From contig NZ_CP048397.1 in NCBI RefSeq assembly GCF_010384365.1, forward strand, positions 5,456,001 through 5,520,000: 64,000 nucleotides of DNA, read 5' to 3'. The DNA comes from Streptomyces sp. S4.7 (GTDB taxonomy: Bacteria; Actinomycetota; Actinomycetes; Streptomycetales; Streptomycetaceae). The position numbers and the translations under genes were made by a program. Shown here in pieces: positions 61,926 to 64,000 of the stretch (the stretch's first letter is position 1; every line of letters starts with the position of its first letter). A model generated the notes under the pieces. The model was given only the letters and a program-made list of their open reading frames with translations. It was not told the DNA's origin and ran no database searches.

Positions 61926-63055
61926 ATGTCCATTCCCGCAACAGAGGTCGCCGTACTCGACGCGGCTCCGGCGCCGACGCCCTCGAAGCGAGCCAGGCTG
62001 CGCTTCCTGCGCGGAGGCAAGACCCTCACCGGGATCTCGATCCTGGGGTTCTTCACCCTGCTCGCGGTCATCGGCCCGTGGATCGCCCCGTACGACCCCG
62101 ACATGATGAGCGACCAGCTGCTCCAGCCCCCGTCGGGCGACCACTGGTTCGGCACCACGCAGACCGGTCAGGACGTGCTGTCGCAGATCCTCGTCGGCAC
62201 CCGGGGTGTGCTCCTGGTGGGCTTCATCGCCGGATTCTTCGCGACGGTCCTGTCCGTGCTGATCGGCGTCACCTCCGGGTTCCTCGGCGGCGTCATGGAC
62301 GAGATCCTCTCGGCCCTGTCCAACATCTTCCTCGTCATCCCGGCGCTGCCGCTGATCATCATCATCGCCAGCTTCGTCTCCGACGCGGGCGACCTGCTGA
62401 TCGCCGCCGTGATCGCCTTCACGTCGTGGGCCTGGGGGGCGCGGGTGCTGCGCGCCCAGACGCTCTCGCTGCGCAAGCGCGACTACGTCGAGGCGGCGCG
62501 GGCGACCGGCGAACCCACGTGGCGGATCATCGGCTTCGAGATCATGCCGAACCTCACCGCCGTGATCGCGTCCGGCTTCGTCGGCACCGTCATCTTCGCC
62601 GTCCTGCTGGAGATCACCCTCGCCTTCATCGGCGTCGCCGACATCTCCAACTGGAACTGGGGCACCGTCCTGTTCTGGGCGCAGTCCAACCAGGCGCTCG
62701 CGCAGGGCGCGTGGTGGTGGTTCGTCCCCGCCGGGCTCTGCATCGCACTCCTCGGCACCGCGCTCGCGCTGATCAACTTCGGTATCGACGAGTTCGTGAA
62801 CCCGCGACTGCGCACCGAGACCGGCGCCTCGCGGAAGATCCGGATGCGGGTCGGCTTCACGCCGGTCGCGCGCACCGACCGTACGAACGGGGCCGACGGA
62901 GCCGGGGGGACCGACGGGTCCGGGGCGGTGAACGGGTCACGGGGCGCCGGCGTCGCCAGGAGCGGCGCGAACGGCAGCGGCCCCGCCGGGGCCGCCCCGC
63001 CCGAACGCACCCCCGCACGGACGCCCGACCGCACGCCCGACAAGGAGCCCCGCTC

Positions 63056-63059
<4 letters not shown>
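61926..63059 (+). CDS. ABC transporter permease (DppC/OppC type)
   Basis: A 377-residue permease. The cytoplasmic N-terminus leads to PDMMSDQLLQPPSGDHWFGTTQTGQDVLS (about 58-86), then helices and the EAA loop RDYVEAARATGEPTWRIIGFEIMPNL. A C-terminal tail of about 80 residues is low-complexity (Gly/Ala/Arg/Pro) and absent from most homologues. Overlaps the second ATPase (ATGA, 63056-63059). Confidence 0.94.

Positions 63060-64000
<941 letters not shown>

Overview
The window is about 71-73% GC actinobacterial chromosome with GTG/TTG starts, GC-rich terminators and many overlapping ATGA/GTGA gene junctions. Gene content and order (ligA, rmdB-like, gatC-gatA-gatB, cdgC-like, ilvB-ilvN-ilvC, serA, proline genes, leuB, ilvE, cimA) are those of the conserved Streptomyces chromosome core, in the order I remember for the S. 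coelicolor SCO549x-SCO553x block. I assign it to Streptomyces or a close relative. That synteny is from memory, not from a search.

Layout. 1-4300: end of an unidentified gene (possibly LOG-type), a short-chain dehydrogenase, a MetE-like protein and NAD-dependent DNA ligase. 4512-6638: membrane GGDEF-EAL protein (RmdB type). 6780-10369: GatCAB amidotransferase operon with a small membrane protein between gatA and gatB. 10370-16328: 70-bp tandem repeats, a frameshifted transporter, a universal-stress protein, a TPR protein, a MITE-like element, an NAD(P)-binding protein and a Tat-exported phospholipase C with a PHO-box-like promoter. 16457-27010: MMPL transporter, acetyltransferase, small proteins, a large LuxR-type ATPase regulator, a sugar dehydrogenase lipoprotein and two reductases/dehydrogenases. 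27139-36037: second GGDEF/EAL protein (CdgC type, two TTA codons), then ilvB-ilvN-ilvC behind a clear leader-peptide attenuator, then serA. 36327-43020: ferredoxin reductase, transaldolase, and the proline catabolic locus putR / putB-pruA with a 16-bp palindrome in the divergent region. 43169-48805: DUF1206 membrane protein, a three-gene phospholipid operon, an AAC(2')-type acetyltransferase and a PadR/DUF1700 pair. 49099-54499: leuB, ilvE, a TetR regulator and cimA, the last behind a second T-rich attenuator-like terminator.

54628-64000 looks like an accessory sugar-utilisation cassette: a secreted GH30 glycosidase with a ricin-type lectin domain, interrupted by an in-frame amber codon; a divergent LacI regulator with a 38-bp palindrome upstream; and an Opp/Dpp-type ABC transporter (binding protein, ATPase, two permeases, second ATPase cut by the window end).

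Functionally the core is branched-chain amino acid synthesis (ilvBNC, leuB, ilvE, cimA) next to serine and proline metabolism and two cyclic-di-GMP enzymes. The only two hairpins I found that are followed by a real T tract are the ilvB and cimA leaders. The other probable terminators are long GC-rich stems without one. I saw no tRNA, rRNA, CRISPR array, intact insertion sequence or prophage.
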